DNA of 64,000 bases from Candidatus Nitrosotenuis cloacae (GCF_000955905.1 NZ_CP011097.1:1266582-1330581); one strand, 5' to 3'. Positions 50,702 through 59,989 are shown, counted from the first letter of the stretch. Numbers and translations: made by a program. The notes: generated from the letters alone by a model not told the origin.

Positions 50702-51892
50702 CTATCCACGACTCATTGCAGATATTATTTTGATAACGTCGCCGTCTTTGAGGGTGTGATCTCCGCTGATTCTTTGTTTTGTTTTTGCATCTATTGCGTG
50801 CAAAAATCCCTTTGCCAGATCCGCATGTATTGTACCTGCCAGGTCTTTTGCAGTAGAGCCAACCGGCAATAATCTTGCATCGGGCAATACAACGCCATCC
50901 TTGTTTGAGAGCTTGGTCTCATCCTCAACGGGATAAACTGTGATGAATTTCAGCACATCAAATACCGCATGGTTAATTGCCTCTTGCACGCCAGTCGTGT
51001 GAATTTTTGTTAGTACAGTTTTGACCAGATCTAGTGCTTGTTTTTGCTGCGGATTTATTGTAGATTCATTAGATATGACAAAGGAAGAGTCACCTGAGAT
51101 ATATTTTATCAGACCTACCTTTGCTGCCTTGCGAAGCAAAAACTCGGACTCGGCACTACATGTAACAACATGGTTTTCTTTTATTTTATCTATAATGGAA
51201 AGATCCTTACAGAGATCTGCCTTGTTTGCAGCAATGAGCACAGGTTTTGTTTTTTTGCGCAGCTTGGTAACAAATAATGTAATGTCATCTTCACTCCATT
51301 CTGTTGGCTTTTTCATACCAAGTCCGGTCTCTTTTAGAATATCAGATACTTCAAACTCTTTTACTCCCAAACCAGAAAACCGTCTTGTGATTCCTTCAAC
51401 TAGGGTTGCAGTTTTTTGTAATATTTCTTTGAGTAGTTTTTGCCATTCTCGCATCAAGATTTGCTTAAACCACTGGTTGAATTCATTTTCCACAAACTCT
51501 ACATCCTCAAGCGGATTGTGAGTTCCTGGTGGTACTGGTTGTCCCTGAATGTCAGTAGTTCCTGCCACATCCACCACATGAATCAGTACATCTGCCTGTC
51601 TTGCATCATCTAGGAATTTGTTGCCCAAACCCTTTCCCTCATGAGCACCAGGAACTAGTCCTGCCACATCGATTATTTTTACTGGGACTAGTCGCACACC
51701 ATCCAAACATGACGGATTCTGGTGTGTTATCCCAAAGTGCTTGCACGCACATTTTGTCTTTACGTGTGTTACTCCAACGTTTGGCTCTATTGTCGTGAAT
51801 GGGTAGTTTCCAATTGCTACGGTTGTTTCTGTTGCCGCGGAAAAGAATGTGGATTTACCAACATTTGCCTTGCCAAGCAGTCCAATAAACAT
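50702..51892 (-). CDS. YchF/OLA1-type P-loop NTPase with TGS domain
   Basis: 396 residues from ATG 51892 (MFIGLLGKANVGKST); the longer frame adds only unlikely residues. G1 is GKANVGKST, G3 DVAGLVPGAHEGKG, and the G4-like motif is NKAD. The C-terminal TGS domain ends GDHTLKDGDVIKII. Archaeal members of this Obg-related group bind the ribosome. Directly upstream of kae1 in the same direction. Confidence 0.94.
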   Translation of the reverse strand: MFIGLLGKANVGKSTFFSAATETTVAIGNYPFTTIEPNVGVTHVKTKCACKHFGITHQNPSCLDGVRLVPVKIIDVAGLVPGAHEGKGLGNKFLDDARQADVLIHVVDVAGTTDIQGQPVPPGTHNPLEDVEFVENEFNQWFKQILMREWQKLLKEILQKTATLVEGITRRFSGLGVKEFEVSDILKETGLGMKKPTEWSEDDITLFVTKLRKKTKPVLIAANKADLCKDLSIIDKIKENHVVTCSAESEFLLRKAAKVGLIKYISGDSSFVISNESTINPQQKQALDLVKTVLTKIHTTGVQEAINHAVFDVLKFITVYPVEDETKLSNKDGVVLPDARLLPVGSTAKDLAGTIHADLAKGFLHAIDAKTKQRISGDHTLKDGDVIKIISAMSRG

Positions 51893-51966
51893 CAAAATGA
51901 AAAAAATCGCCACTTCTTATTAGTATTGCAGAAATTGTTTAATGTGGAGATAATTCCAGTCCATAC

Positions 51967-52521
51967 ATGATAGTGATCACTGGTAATCCAGGAGTCGGCA
52001 AACACACCATATCAAAAAAATTGTCTCAAAAACTCGGTTTCCCAATTCTAGATCTTAACCAAATTGCCATACAAAACAAGGTCTACCAAAAAAATGACCA
52101 TACACTAGATGTTGATACAAAAAAGCTAGCAGAAATAACAAAAAAACTCGTAAAAAAAGATACCATAGTTGTAGGGCATCTTGCTCCATATGTTATAGAA
52201 AGATCACAACCAAGTCTTGCCATAATACTAAGAAAAAACCCATACAAGCTAATTCCTATTTACAAAAAAAGAAAATACACTCAGAAAAAAATCATTGAAA
52301 ATATTGGTAGTGAAATTCTAGGTATAATAGAATATGACAGCATAGTAAGATTTGGCATGAAAAAAACACGCCAGATCAATGCAACAAATCTTTCCCCAAA
52401 TCAAATAATAAACAAAATAATGCTTGCAATAAAACGCAAATTCAAAGGAGATAAGGTAGACTGGCTGGATCTGGTCGCAAACAAGGGCGATCTTGCCAAG
52501 TTCTTCCCAAACAAAAAGTGA
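51967..52521 (+). CDS. Fap7/AK6-type adenylate kinase-like ATPase
   Basis: 184 residues. P-loop GNPGVGKHT and an AK6-like HLAPYVI segment. The archaeal and eukaryotic Fap7 protein acts in late assembly of the small ribosomal subunit, with uS11 as partner, and has adenylate kinase activity. The basic C-terminus (KRKFKGDKVDWLDLVANKGDLAKF) is typical of archaeal members. It overlaps no gene; tgtA follows 4 nt after its stop. Confidence 0.9.
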   Translation: MIVITGNPGVGKHTISKKLSQKLGFPILDLNQIAIQNKVYQKNDHTLDVDTKKLAEITKKLVKKDTIVVGHLAPYVIERSQPSLAIILRKNPYKLIPIYKKRKYTQKKIIENIGSEILGIIEYDSIVRFGMKKTRQINATNLSPNQIINKIMLAIKRKFKGDKVDWLDLVANKGDLAKFFPNKK

Positions 52522-52525
52522 TCAC

Positions 52526-54025
52526 ATGTTTGAGATTCTAAAGACAGACCTGGCCGCAAGAATTGCAATACTGCAGACCAACCACGGCAAGGTAGAGACT
52601 CCAGCGTTTGTTCCAGTTGTGCATCCAGTAAAACAAAGCGTCCCAACTGCCAAGCTAAAGCAGATGGGCTTTGATCTGGTCATCACAAATGCCTACATCA
52701 CCATGAAGCGATGGGGCGATGAGGCGGCAAAGCGAGGCATTCATGATATAATAAAATTTGATGGAAGTGTGATGACAGATTCTGGCGGATACCAGGTCTT
52801 AGAGTATGGCCAAGTGGATGTAACGCCTGAAAACATGGCAGAGTTTGAGCAAAAAATAATGACAGACATTGCCATCCCGCTGGACAAGCCAACAGGTTAT
52901 GGCCTGCCAAAGAAAAAAGCAAAAAGCTATGTTGATCACACATTACAAGTAACAAAAAAAACCATCGATACAAAAAAAGACAATGGCCAAGTCTGGGTTG
53001 GGCCTATCCAAGGTGCAGAACACCTGGATTTGGTGAGAAAGTCAACTAGCACACTACTAGACCAGGGATACCAAATGCTTGCCTTTGGCAGCCCAGTTGA
53101 GGTGATGGAGTCATACGAGTATGGGCTGCTTGCAAAAATAATTCTAGAGGCAAAAAAGCTAATTCCAGATTCAATACCGCTGCATCTTTTTGGTGCAGGT
53201 CATCCATTAACAATTCCAATTGCCATTGCGTTAGGCTACGACACATTTGATTCAGCATCGTACATGCTATATGCAAAACATGACAGGTACATCTCAGATG
53301 ATAGGACAAACCACCTAACCGAAATGCAGTATTTTGGATGCAACTGCGAGGTCTGCACAAAATACACCCCAAAGTCACTCTCAGAATTACCACCTGATGA
53401 GCGAATCCCTCAGATAGCGCTGCACAACCTATATGCAATCAAGTCCGAAGTCGACCGCACAAAGGAGGCAATCCATGAAGGGCGGCTCTGGGAATACATT
53501 GTCAAAAAGATAAAGGCACACCCAAAACTATACGAAACACTAGAAGTCTTTACTGCAAATTCCGAGTTTTTGGCAAAAACCACACCAAAGTTCAAGGACA
53601 AAGCCCTGTTCCTGTACACTCCAGAAGACCAGTTCAGGCCAGAAATCATAACGTATCACAAAACGGTGAGAAATTTCAAAACCGATAAAAAAGAACTAGT
53701 AATACTAAGGGATGCATCAGACAAGCCATTTTACCTCTCAGGGGATTATAACAGAATGAAAAAAAAATACAAAAATAATGTCCAGTTTTGCCAGTTCAAC
53801 CCATATCTTGGCTTGATACCGCTAGAGATTTCTGACCTGTATCCAGCAGCACACTATGTCATGTCAGAAAACAAGGCAAAGCCAGAAGAATTCACAGAGT
53901 TTGCCAAGACTTGGAAGGCATTTTTCCAAAACAACAAATTTGATAAAATCCACCTAGAGAAAAGCGACTTTCTAAAACATCAGAAAACCCCAAGGTCAGC
54001 TAAAACTAGGTATCTAAAAAAGTAA
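52526..54025 (+). CDS. tgtA: Archaeosine tRNA-guanine(15) transglycosylase
   Basis: 499 residues from ATG 52526 (the earlier TTG start would overlap the Fap7 gene). TGT barrel: catalytic Asp in MTDSGGYQVLEYG, DIAIPLDKPTG, VGPIQGAEHLDLV and the nucleophilic Asp region HLFGAGHPLTI...YDTFDSASYM; zinc site CNCEVC with a later His. The C-terminal about 140 residues are an archaeal D-loop-binding extension, probably without a full PUA domain. It inserts preQ0 at G15 of archaeal tRNA. The enzymes for preQ0 are not in the window. Confidence 0.95.
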   Translation: MFEILKTDLAARIAILQTNHGKVETPAFVPVVHPVKQSVPTAKLKQMGFDLVITNAYITMKRWGDEAAKRGIHDIIKFDGSVMTDSGGYQVLEYGQVDVTPENMAEFEQKIMTDIAIPLDKPTGYGLPKKKAKSYVDHTLQVTKKTIDTKKDNGQVWVGPIQGAEHLDLVRKSTSTLLDQGYQMLAFGSPVEVMESYEYGLLAKIILEAKKLIPDSIPLHLFGAGHPLTIPIAIALGYDTFDSASYMLYAKHDRYISDDRTNHLTEMQYFGCNCEVCTKYTPKSLSELPPDERIPQIALHNLYAIKSEVDRTKEAIHEGRLWEYIVKKIKAHPKLYETLEVFTANSEFLAKTTPKFKDKALFLYTPEDQFRPEIITYHKTVRNFKTDKKELVILRDASDKPFYLSGDYNRMKKKYKNNVQFCQFNPYLGLIPLEISDLYPAAHYVMSENKAKPEEFTEFAKTWKAFFQNNKFDKIHLEKSDFLKHQKTPRSAKTRYLKK

Positions 54026-54045
54026 AAAGAAAAAAAGACTGTCGC

Positions 54046-54057
54046 GGTCTATAGACC
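54046..54057. repeat. Perfect palindrome GGTCTATAGACC at the ferredoxin 3' end
   Basis: 12-bp perfect palindrome covering the stop codon of the ferredoxin gene, just past the tgtA stop and an A-rich stretch that reads as oligo-T on the minus strand. It may form the stem of a shared terminator for the convergent genes. Confidence 0.35.
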
Positions 54058-54351
54058 TGCGTCTTCTGCCCAGCCTTTTACGAAAACTCCGTTCTTGTGA
54101 AGAGGAACTGGTTGACCAGCAGTGTAGTTCATTGGTCTCATCCAGAAGATTGACTTTGTTGGGCATACACCGATGCATGCACCATCAGAAATACATCTCT
54201 CTGGGTAAAAGACAAATGCTTTACCTCTCTTCCAGCCTTCAACAGGCTTTACACGAAGTACGTCTGGGCCAAGAGATGTACAGATTTCTACGCACAAGGC
54301 GCAGCCAATACATCTTTGTTCGTCAACGTCTGGAAGTATTGCTATTGGCAT
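54049..54351 (-). CDS. Ferredoxin with two Fe-S cluster motifs
   Basis: 100 residues. First motif CIGCALCVEIC (CxxCxxCxxxC), second CISDGACIGVCP (CxxxxxCxxxCP), the spacing of dicluster ferredoxins of the 7Fe/8Fe kind. Trp-rich linker and C-terminal extension (MRPMNYTAGQPVPLHKNG). A TATA-like TTTAAATAG is about 35 nt before the ATG. It likely serves as a general electron carrier, for example for pyruvate or 2-oxoglutarate oxidoreductases and radical SAM enzymes. Confidence 0.9.
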   Translation of the reverse strand: MPIAILPDVDEQRCIGCALCVEICTSLGPDVLRVKPVEGWKRGKAFVFYPERCISDGACIGVCPTKSIFWMRPMNYTAGQPVPLHKNGVFVKGWAEDAGL

Positions 54352-54500
54352 TTATTTCACTTAATCTGATCAGTCCGTAGTAACTATTTAAACCATGATT
54401 AAAAAATTCAACGGTGTTATAGAATTTGATCGCATGAAAACGATCGAGATCAACAAAACAAGGAACTAGAAAATATAAAAAAGGTAATACAGATGGCGAT

Positions 54501-54713
54501 TTATTTTCGCATTGCGTCGATTTGGCCGCTTGTTACCCAATCTAGCAATTCAGCTGCGCTTGGATTCAAGTCAGCTCTTTTGTCCATCAGATTTTTTACC
54601 CAAACCCAATTAATTTGGTTTAACAGTGGTTTGTTTCCTTCATCGCCTGCGCGTGTTTTGTTGCGTAGGTCTGCAGGAATTGAACTCCACCATTGGTCAA
54701 AAGTTCTACCCAT
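54501..54713 (-). CDS. Small tryptophan-rich conserved protein, function unknown
   Basis: 70 residues, soluble, helical, unusually rich in Trp for its size (WW near 8-9, NWVWVKN near 35-41, LLDWV). Starts MGRTFDQWWSSIPADLRNK. A TATA-like TTTAATTAG is about 28 nt before the ATG, which supports real expression as a leaderless message. No family recognised. Confidence 0.6.
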   Translation of the reverse strand: MGRTFDQWWSSIPADLRNKTRAGDEGNKPLLNQINWVWVKNLMDKRADLNPSAAELLDWVTSGQIDAMRK

Positions 54714-54827
54714 GAGAGTGGATCTTAGGTTTGACTAATTAAAGCTTTTGAAGATTACATTATTGGCATAACGATCGGGTGATTTTGTAACAACCTTTTA
54801 ACGTAGACCAAAAACCATCCCAAGCTC

Positions 54828-56084
54828 TTGAAAGTAAAAGTTTTGGGTGCAGGCCTCGAAGTTGGCAGATCTGGCTTTTTGGTAAATTGTGAGGACACCA
54901 ACTACCTATTGGACTATGGAGTGAACTTGGGCAAAAACCTCCAAGCCCCAATGCATGTGATGCCAAAGGAGGTGGATTCCATTATTGTGACTCATGCACA
55001 TTTGGACCATTCGGGATATGTTCCACTGATGTATGTGAGTGGCACCTGTCCTGTTTATGCTACAGCGCCGACATTTGATCTGAGCAGAATTCTAATTGAG
55101 GACATGCTAAGGCTGGAAAAAGAGGCACATCCGTTCGGCCTTCCAGAGGTCAACAAGATGTATTCCCACGCAAAAAGAATAGGATTCAAAGAAAAGATAA
55201 CGCAGAAAAAGTCATCATTTGAGCTTCGAGATTCCGGCCACGTGGTGGGAGGCGGAACCGTACTCTTAGAATCAGAAGGTAAAAAGCTGTTCTATACAGG
55301 CGATATCAATGTCAGAGGTTCCCGAATGCTTCGCGAGGCAGACTTGGATGTTGGCGAAATTGATCTTCTCATTACAGAGAGTACCTATTCGCAGACTGAG
55401 CAAATGCCAAGGCAAGAATCCGAGGAAAAATTCATCGAGTTTGCAAATGAAACACTAGATCAGAAAGGAACTCTCTTTGTTCCGGCATTTTCTGTAGAGA
55501 GATCACAAGAAATTGCCTGCATACTAAAGAACGCCAAGTTCAAGCACAAAATAATCATGGACGGAATGGCACTAAGCGTAAATGAGATACTATTGCGTTA
55601 TCCAGGCTATTTACGCGATTATGATGTATTCCAGGATGCAATAGAAAACACAGTATGGGTAAGAACCCATTCTGAGAGAAAACGCGAACTATCAGAGCCG
55701 TGTGTTGTCATATCACCGGCAGGCATGCTGGTTGGCGGAAATGCGGTGTTTTACTTGCAAGAGTTGGCCTTAGATAAGAAAAACGGAATCGCATTGGTAT
55801 CATATCAGGGAGAAGGAACGCCGGGAAGAAGACTGCTCGACTCTGGCAAGATTTCAGTTCAGGGAAAGGATCGAAAGGCAGAAGCACAGGTACGACAATT
55901 CGAGTTTTCGGGTCATTCTGATAGAAATGGGTTGTTTGATCTTATCAAGAGCATAAAGGGCAATCCAAAGGTTTTGACAGTACACGGAGACGGAAATTCG
56001 TGCACCAAGTTTGCCCAAGAGATACATGAAAAATTTGGCTTTGAGGCACATGCCCCAATGATGGGCGATGTCATAACAATTTAG
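54828..56084 (+). CDS. Beta-CASP metallo-beta-lactamase RNase (aCPSF2-like)
   Basis: 418 residues with no N-terminal KH domains, which places it with aCPSF2-like enzymes rather than aCPSF1. Metal site motifs HAHLDHSGY, DSGHVVGG, YTGD and, in the beta-CASP part, PAFSVERSQE and SGHSDRNG. Family members are endo- and 5'-exoribonucleases in RNA decay and processing. TTG start at 54828 with a TATA-like CTTTTAACG about 30 nt before it. The OGG gene starts 1 nt after its stop. Confidence 0.9.
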   Translation: MKVKVLGAGLEVGRSGFLVNCEDTNYLLDYGVNLGKNLQAPMHVMPKEVDSIIVTHAHLDHSGYVPLMYVSGTCPVYATAPTFDLSRILIEDMLRLEKEAHPFGLPEVNKMYSHAKRIGFKEKITQKKSSFELRDSGHVVGGGTVLLESEGKKLFYTGDINVRGSRMLREADLDVGEIDLLITESTYSQTEQMPRQESEEKFIEFANETLDQKGTLFVPAFSVERSQEIACILKNAKFKHKIIMDGMALSVNEILLRYPGYLRDYDVFQDAIENTVWVRTHSERKRELSEPCVVISPAGMLVGGNAVFYLQELALDKKNGIALVSYQGEGTPGRRLLDSGKISVQGKDRKAEAQVRQFEFSGHSDRNGLFDLIKSIKGNPKVLTVHGDGNSCTKFAQEIHEKFGFEAHAPMMGDVITI

Positions 56085-56085
56085 A

Positions 56086-56925
56086 ATGCAAATCAACGTA
56101 GATCACAGCATCAACAGCGGCCAAGTGTTCTTGTGGGAAAAATTTGGCACAAAGAAGTGGTACGGGGTAAATGGTGCTGACATATTACTAGTTGATGAGT
56201 CAAACCCCAAAAAAGTCCAGTCATACCAAAAATCAAGCTGTGATTTGTTTAGAGAAAAAGATGATTTTGATAAAATAATTAAAACAATATCCAAGGACAA
56301 AATAATTAAAAAAGCAATCAAGGAATTCCCAGGCCTCAGATTATTGCGACAGGATCCATTCCAGTGTTACATTTCTTTTATTGTATCAGCAAATTCCAAC
56401 ATACAAAATATCAGACACACATTACAAAGACTAGCAAAAAAATTCGGAGATAAAGTAACATTTGATAAAAAGGAATTTTATTTGTTCCCAGAACCAAAAA
56501 GACTTGCAAGTGCGACAAAAGCAGAATTACTATCATGTGGTCTTGGATACAGAGCTCCATTTGTAAAAGACGCTGCAATTCAAGTTGTGGATGGCTGGAT
56601 TGATTTTGATCATCTAAAAAAAGCAGACTATCACGCTGCAAAAGAATCATTGATACAGGTGTATGGCATAGGAAACAAGGTAGCAGACTGCATCTTGCTT
56701 TTTTCATTGGAGAAACTAGAGGCATTCCCACTAGACAGATGGATAATTCGTAGCCTGCAACAGTATTATCCACAAAGATTTTCCTTTGAGGGAAAGACTA
56801 TCACTGATAAAAAGTATCGATTGCTCCATGAGCAGATTGTGCAGCATTTCGGCCCATATGCAGGATATTGCCAACAATTTCTTTTCAAAATGATCAGAGA
56901 AGCAAATCAAAAAAACTGGCTCTAA
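56086..56925 (+). CDS. ogg: 8-oxoguanine DNA glycosylase (OGG1-like)
   Basis: 279 residues. N-terminal SGQVFLWEKF domain as in OGG1, then a helix-hairpin-helix GPD core: VYGIGNKVADCILLF, in which the Lys equals the catalytic Lys of OGG1, and FPLDRWI, with the conserved catalytic Asp. It removes 8-oxoguanine and cuts by beta-elimination. Translation is probably coupled to the RNase gene (1 nt apart). This OGG1-like form is closer to the eukaryotic enzyme than to archaeal OGG2 or AGOG. Confidence 0.9.
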   Translation: MQINVDHSINSGQVFLWEKFGTKKWYGVNGADILLVDESNPKKVQSYQKSSCDLFREKDDFDKIIKTISKDKIIKKAIKEFPGLRLLRQDPFQCYISFIVSANSNIQNIRHTLQRLAKKFGDKVTFDKKEFYLFPEPKRLASATKAELLSCGLGYRAPFVKDAAIQVVDGWIDFDHLKKADYHAAKESLIQVYGIGNKVADCILLFSLEKLEAFPLDRWIIRSLQQYYPQRFSFEGKTITDKKYRLLHEQIVQHFGPYAGYCQQFLFKMIREANQKNWL

Positions 56926-56972
56926 GATCTCCACTCGTTATGTTTAAAATGCCAATAACTTGTCAGGTTTTT

Positions 56973-57050
56973 GGGCCGGTAGCTCAGCATGGATAGAGTG
57001 CTGGACTTCTAATCCAGTGGTCAAGGGATCGAAGCCCTTCTGGCCCGCCA
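56973..57050 (+). tRNA. tRNA-Arg (anticodon TCT)
   Basis: GGGCCGG acceptor with CTGGCCC, anticodon stem CTGGA/TCCAG around loop CTTCTAA (TCT, Arg AGA), T arm AAGGG ATCGAAG CCCTT (an unusual A at the first loop position), discriminator G and an encoded CCA at 57048-57050. TTTAAAATG about 28 nt upstream is its likely promoter. Confidence 0.95.
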
Positions 57051-57089
57051 CACCTAAAAAATTATTTAACATTAGGAATAGTTGCCATC

Positions 57090-57437
57090 ATGAAAGATAT
57101 CGAAATAACGCTCCAAGACAAAAACATCAAGCCAAATTTGGACATCGTTGGTACAATCAAGGTGAATTATACCGGCAAATACGACAGCATCGTGCTAAAC
57201 ACCCAAATTCTCGGCTCCAACGAACTAATGTTGTTTACATCATATAATGGAAAAAAGATATCGCAGCGAAGCTCGCGCCTTTTTATCAGCAGGGAATCCA
57301 TGCCGCAGGACAAGGCAGACTTTACTGCCATGATCACCTTTGAGCCCACTCAAAAACATGATGTAAAGTTTCGCGCATCAATAATTGAGCAACACAAAGA
57401 GATAGAAAGCGACGTCTTGTTTGCAGGAATTTCCTAG
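57090..57437 (+). CDS. Conserved small beta-rich protein, function unknown
   Basis: 115 residues, no signal peptide. A beta-sandwich-like pattern of strands (IEITLQDKNI, LDIVGTIKVNY, SIVLNTQILG, FTAMITFEP, DVKFRASII). The arrangement resembles an arrestin-like or Ig-like fold but no motif confirms it. Convergent with the cupredoxin gene by a 4-nt overlap. A single-gene unit after tRNA-Arg. Confidence 0.6.
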   Translation: MKDIEITLQDKNIKPNLDIVGTIKVNYTGKYDSIVLNTQILGSNELMLFTSYNGKKISQRSSRLFISRESMPQDKADFTAMITFEPTQKHDVKFRASIIEQHKEIESDVLFAGIS

Positions 57438-57901
57438 AATCTCTGTTTTGTTACTACTACTTTACCAGTCATCCACGGATGTGGTGAGCAGTGATAGCTG
57501 ATTTCTGCTGCCTCTGTAAAGAGAAATTCGTATGATTCACCAGGCTTTACCACGCCAGTTGAGCCAAACTCTCCACTGTACGAATCCTCATATGCCTTAT
57601 CAGGAGTTACGGTATGGGCAGTGATATCATCATTTACCCATATTGCCTTGTTATCAACGCCTAATTGGATATTGACTAGTTTTGGAACAAAGTTGTCTTT
57701 TTGCTCTTGGCTATCAGATCCTTTGATCATTGCCAATTGCATTTTGTCTGGAGGATTGAGAATCTCTTCAGATACCTTTGGCTTTGCCAAGGATTCTGGA
57801 AGATAATACAACTGATAATAACCAATTCCAATAGATATACCAACAATTACTGCAATTACTCCGATTCCATATGCATGACTTGATGTTGGTTTGCTGCTCA
57901 A
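57434..57901 (-). CDS. Membrane-anchored blue copper protein (plastocyanin-like)
   Basis: 155 residues: an N-terminal membrane helix (about 10-30), a linker, and a cupredoxin domain with the type-1 copper ligands: His in NDDITAHTV and the CSPHPWM loop (Cys, His, Met). TTG start. It lies 53 nt after the cytochrome b gene on the same strand. In ammonia-oxidising archaea such proteins are thought to replace cytochrome c as electron carriers for complex III, and gene order here supports that. Confidence 0.9.
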   Translation of the reverse strand: MSSKPTSSHAYGIGVIAVIVGISIGIGYYQLYYLPESLAKPKVSEEILNPPDKMQLAMIKGSDSQEQKDNFVPKLVNIQLGVDNKAIWVNDDITAHTVTPDKAYEDSYSGEFGSTGVVKPGESYEFLFTEAAEISYHCSPHPWMTGKVVVTKQRF

Positions 57902-57954
57902 CGATTTTGGGTGGTCGGTAAAAGTCTTATAAAGTTTGTTTAGCGGATTCGATC

Positions 57955-59400
57955 TTAATTTTCCGACTTGTGTTCTTTTGGAAGCTCTTTTTGAGCTGCT
58001 TGTTCCAGTTGTGGTTCTGCTGGTTTTGGTGCTGGTGGTGGTCTTTTTGCCTCACTTAGTGCATATCGGTACACATGGAACATTCCTGCAAACACAATCA
58101 GTATCAGTCCAGTAAAGAACAGCGACAGATTGTTCAGGCCGGTGATTGCTGCATTATACGCCGCGATATTTAGATAAACTTGGAATGCCAGCAATCCGAC
58201 TATGACCCAGTTTAGCCATTTCTGAGACAGGTTTATCTCGGCCACCTTTTTTGGTCCCTTGTCTTTGTTGAGCTTTGCCTTTCTTTCTGCTTCCTGAGCC
58301 ATCTTTATCATCATATAGCTAAAGCCAAAGCCCAACGGCACAAGCAGAATCATTACCAAGTAGAAGAATATTGGATCAATTACCAATCTTTGCACTAGAG
58401 GAATGGTAGTATCAGACGGGATGTAAAAGCCCCAATATGTCGTGACCATTATTTGTGCAATTCCTGTAATTCCAAATGCCGTGATTAGTGGTCTGTCCTT
58501 CCAAGAGAACTTCTTGTATCTATCAAGGAACGGTACAAGCAATAATGCACCTATGAACAGGCCTGGCCAAAGTACGCCCGTGACGAACTTGTCGTATTGT
58601 GTCCTAAGGAATGCATACAGTCCTGTCAGATACCACTCTGGAACGGTGATTCCAGGCGGTACGGTTGGCTCGAACTTGAATCCCATGTCAATCGGGAACA
58701 CGCCTCCTGTGATCAAAATTGCGCCAGAGATTGCCATTACCATTGGCACATCAAATACCAAGAATCGCGGGAAATGCACCGCCATCAAGCCCAGCATCAC
58801 AAGCGGCAAAACAAACACATGTTGGGCGTAAAATCTCAGTACAAAGTCCGAAAACCCAGACCCAAACATGGCATCCCGTATTGTGGGACCAGCTATTGGA
58901 ATGGAGTTAGTCAGTGATGCCGCAATACTGATTGCAAGCTCGGCTCGCTCGCTAAATATGATATCATATCCGGTGAATGCCTCTAGTATTGTAACGGTAC
59001 CTAATATGATGCCAGTTACCCAGAGAATTTCATTTCTTATTTTGTATCTTCCGCTAAAGTATTGGTAATACATGTGTAGTATGGCCAAAAGAACCATTGC
59101 GTTTGATCCATGATAGTGAATGTTACGAATGTGGAATCCAAACGGAACTACATTGTTGATTTTCTCTACACTATCCCATGCTCTATCAAGTATTGGCATG
59201 TAATAGAACATGAGTAGTGCGCCTGAAACGCCCAAAATCACAAACACGATAAATGTGAGCATTCCCAAAAATCCAAATGGGCTGACAAACCTGGATGGGA
59301 ATGAGAACTTTACACCAGTAAATATTGTTCTCTCAAGGCCATCCCAGATCCAATACAGAAAGGCAACTGTGCCTGTACGTCTACTTAATGAAACGGCCAT
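57955..59400 (-). CDS. Cytochrome b (fused b6/subunit IV type) of complex III
   Basis: 481 residues, a membrane protein. The N-terminal half carries two pairs of heme-b His: HIRNIHYHGS / HMYYQYF and YAQHVF / AVHF. The second half carries the quinol-oxidation PEWY motif. The C-terminus adds two further helices and a Pro/Glu/Lys-rich cytoplasmic tail. Fusion of b6 and subunit IV is as in bc1. Its start overlaps the Rieske stop by 20 nt. Electrons go from quinol to the Rieske protein and the cupredoxin. Confidence 0.94.
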   Translation of the reverse strand: MAVSLSRRTGTVAFLYWIWDGLERTIFTGVKFSFPSRFVSPFGFLGMLTFIVFVILGVSGALLMFYYMPILDRAWDSVEKINNVVPFGFHIRNIHYHGSNAMVLLAILHMYYQYFSGRYKIRNEILWVTGIILGTVTILEAFTGYDIIFSERAELAISIAASLTNSIPIAGPTIRDAMFGSGFSDFVLRFYAQHVFVLPLVMLGLMAVHFPRFLVFDVPMVMAISGAILITGGVFPIDMGFKFEPTVPPGITVPEWYLTGLYAFLRTQYDKFVTGVLWPGLFIGALLLVPFLDRYKKFSWKDRPLITAFGITGIAQIMVTTYWGFYIPSDTTIPLVQRLVIDPIFFYLVMILLVPLGFGFSYMMIKMAQEAERKAKLNKDKGPKKVAEINLSQKWLNWVIVGLLAFQVYLNIAAYNAAITGLNNLSLFFTGLILIVFAGMFHVYRYALSEAKRPPPAPKPAEPQLEQAAQKELPKEHKSEN

Positions 59401-59989
59401 ATCCTACTACTCCATTGTCGTTTGGTGAAAACTTTGCTGGTAAAATCCACAAATCTCCTTTAGAATCTGCCTCCATGTCAAGCTTGGCAAGCGTATTAGA
59501 TGGCGATGCTTGCAATGATGCAGGCCCTGCAAATGCAGTTCCAGTCATTGGGTTGTACATACTTCCATGACATGGACATTCGCCCCTTTTACGGCCTTCT
59601 TGCGGCCAATACTTCCAAAGACACCATAAATGCAAACACACCATGCTAAATGCCCTAAAGGAGCTTGCATCGTTTTTTGCCCCGCCCAGCTCTTCAGGTA
59701 ATCGAATAAACTGCCATTTTCTAAATGCCTCCTCATCTAGAACACGGTCTCCAGTTGAAGGATATGTAATGACTTCGGCATGATTTGTCGGAAAAGTGTT
59801 AACGTTTGCCTGTCCCCCGTCTGGAAGTATGACTGGTACTTTTTCCAGCTTGGCGCTGTCTGGGTTTGGCATGAATTTGCCCCATGGTACAAATGGTGCA
59901 AAAGTGAGTGCCGTGCCTGCAGCACCCATTAATTTAAGAAAATCTCTTCTGGATAGCGTAGCTACTTTGGTACTATCCCCTTGCGACAT
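59381..59989 (-). CDS. Rieske iron-sulfur protein of complex III
   Basis: 202 residues. Twin-arginine export signal SRRDFLK with a hydrophobic stretch that may remain as the anchor. Rieske cluster ligands CLHLWC and CPCHGS, including the two extra Cys that form the stabilising disulfide, as in respiratory Rieske proteins. First gene of the Rieske-cytochrome b-cupredoxin operon; overlaps cytochrome b by 20 nt. Confidence 0.95.
   Translation of the reverse strand: MSQGDSTKVATLSRRDFLKLMGAAGTALTFAPFVPWGKFMPNPDSAKLEKVPVILPDGGQANVNTFPTNHAEVITYPSTGDRVLDEEAFRKWQFIRLPEELGGAKNDASSFRAFSMVCLHLWCLWKYWPQEGRKRGECPCHGSMYNPMTGTAFAGPASLQASPSNTLAKLDMEADSKGDLWILPAKFSPNDNGVVGYGRFIK

Noticed and set aside
54395-54469. 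24-codon ORF between ferredoxin and the Trp-rich gene
   Set aside because: A TATA-like element is only about 8 nt before the ATG and faces the other way better; composition looks random.
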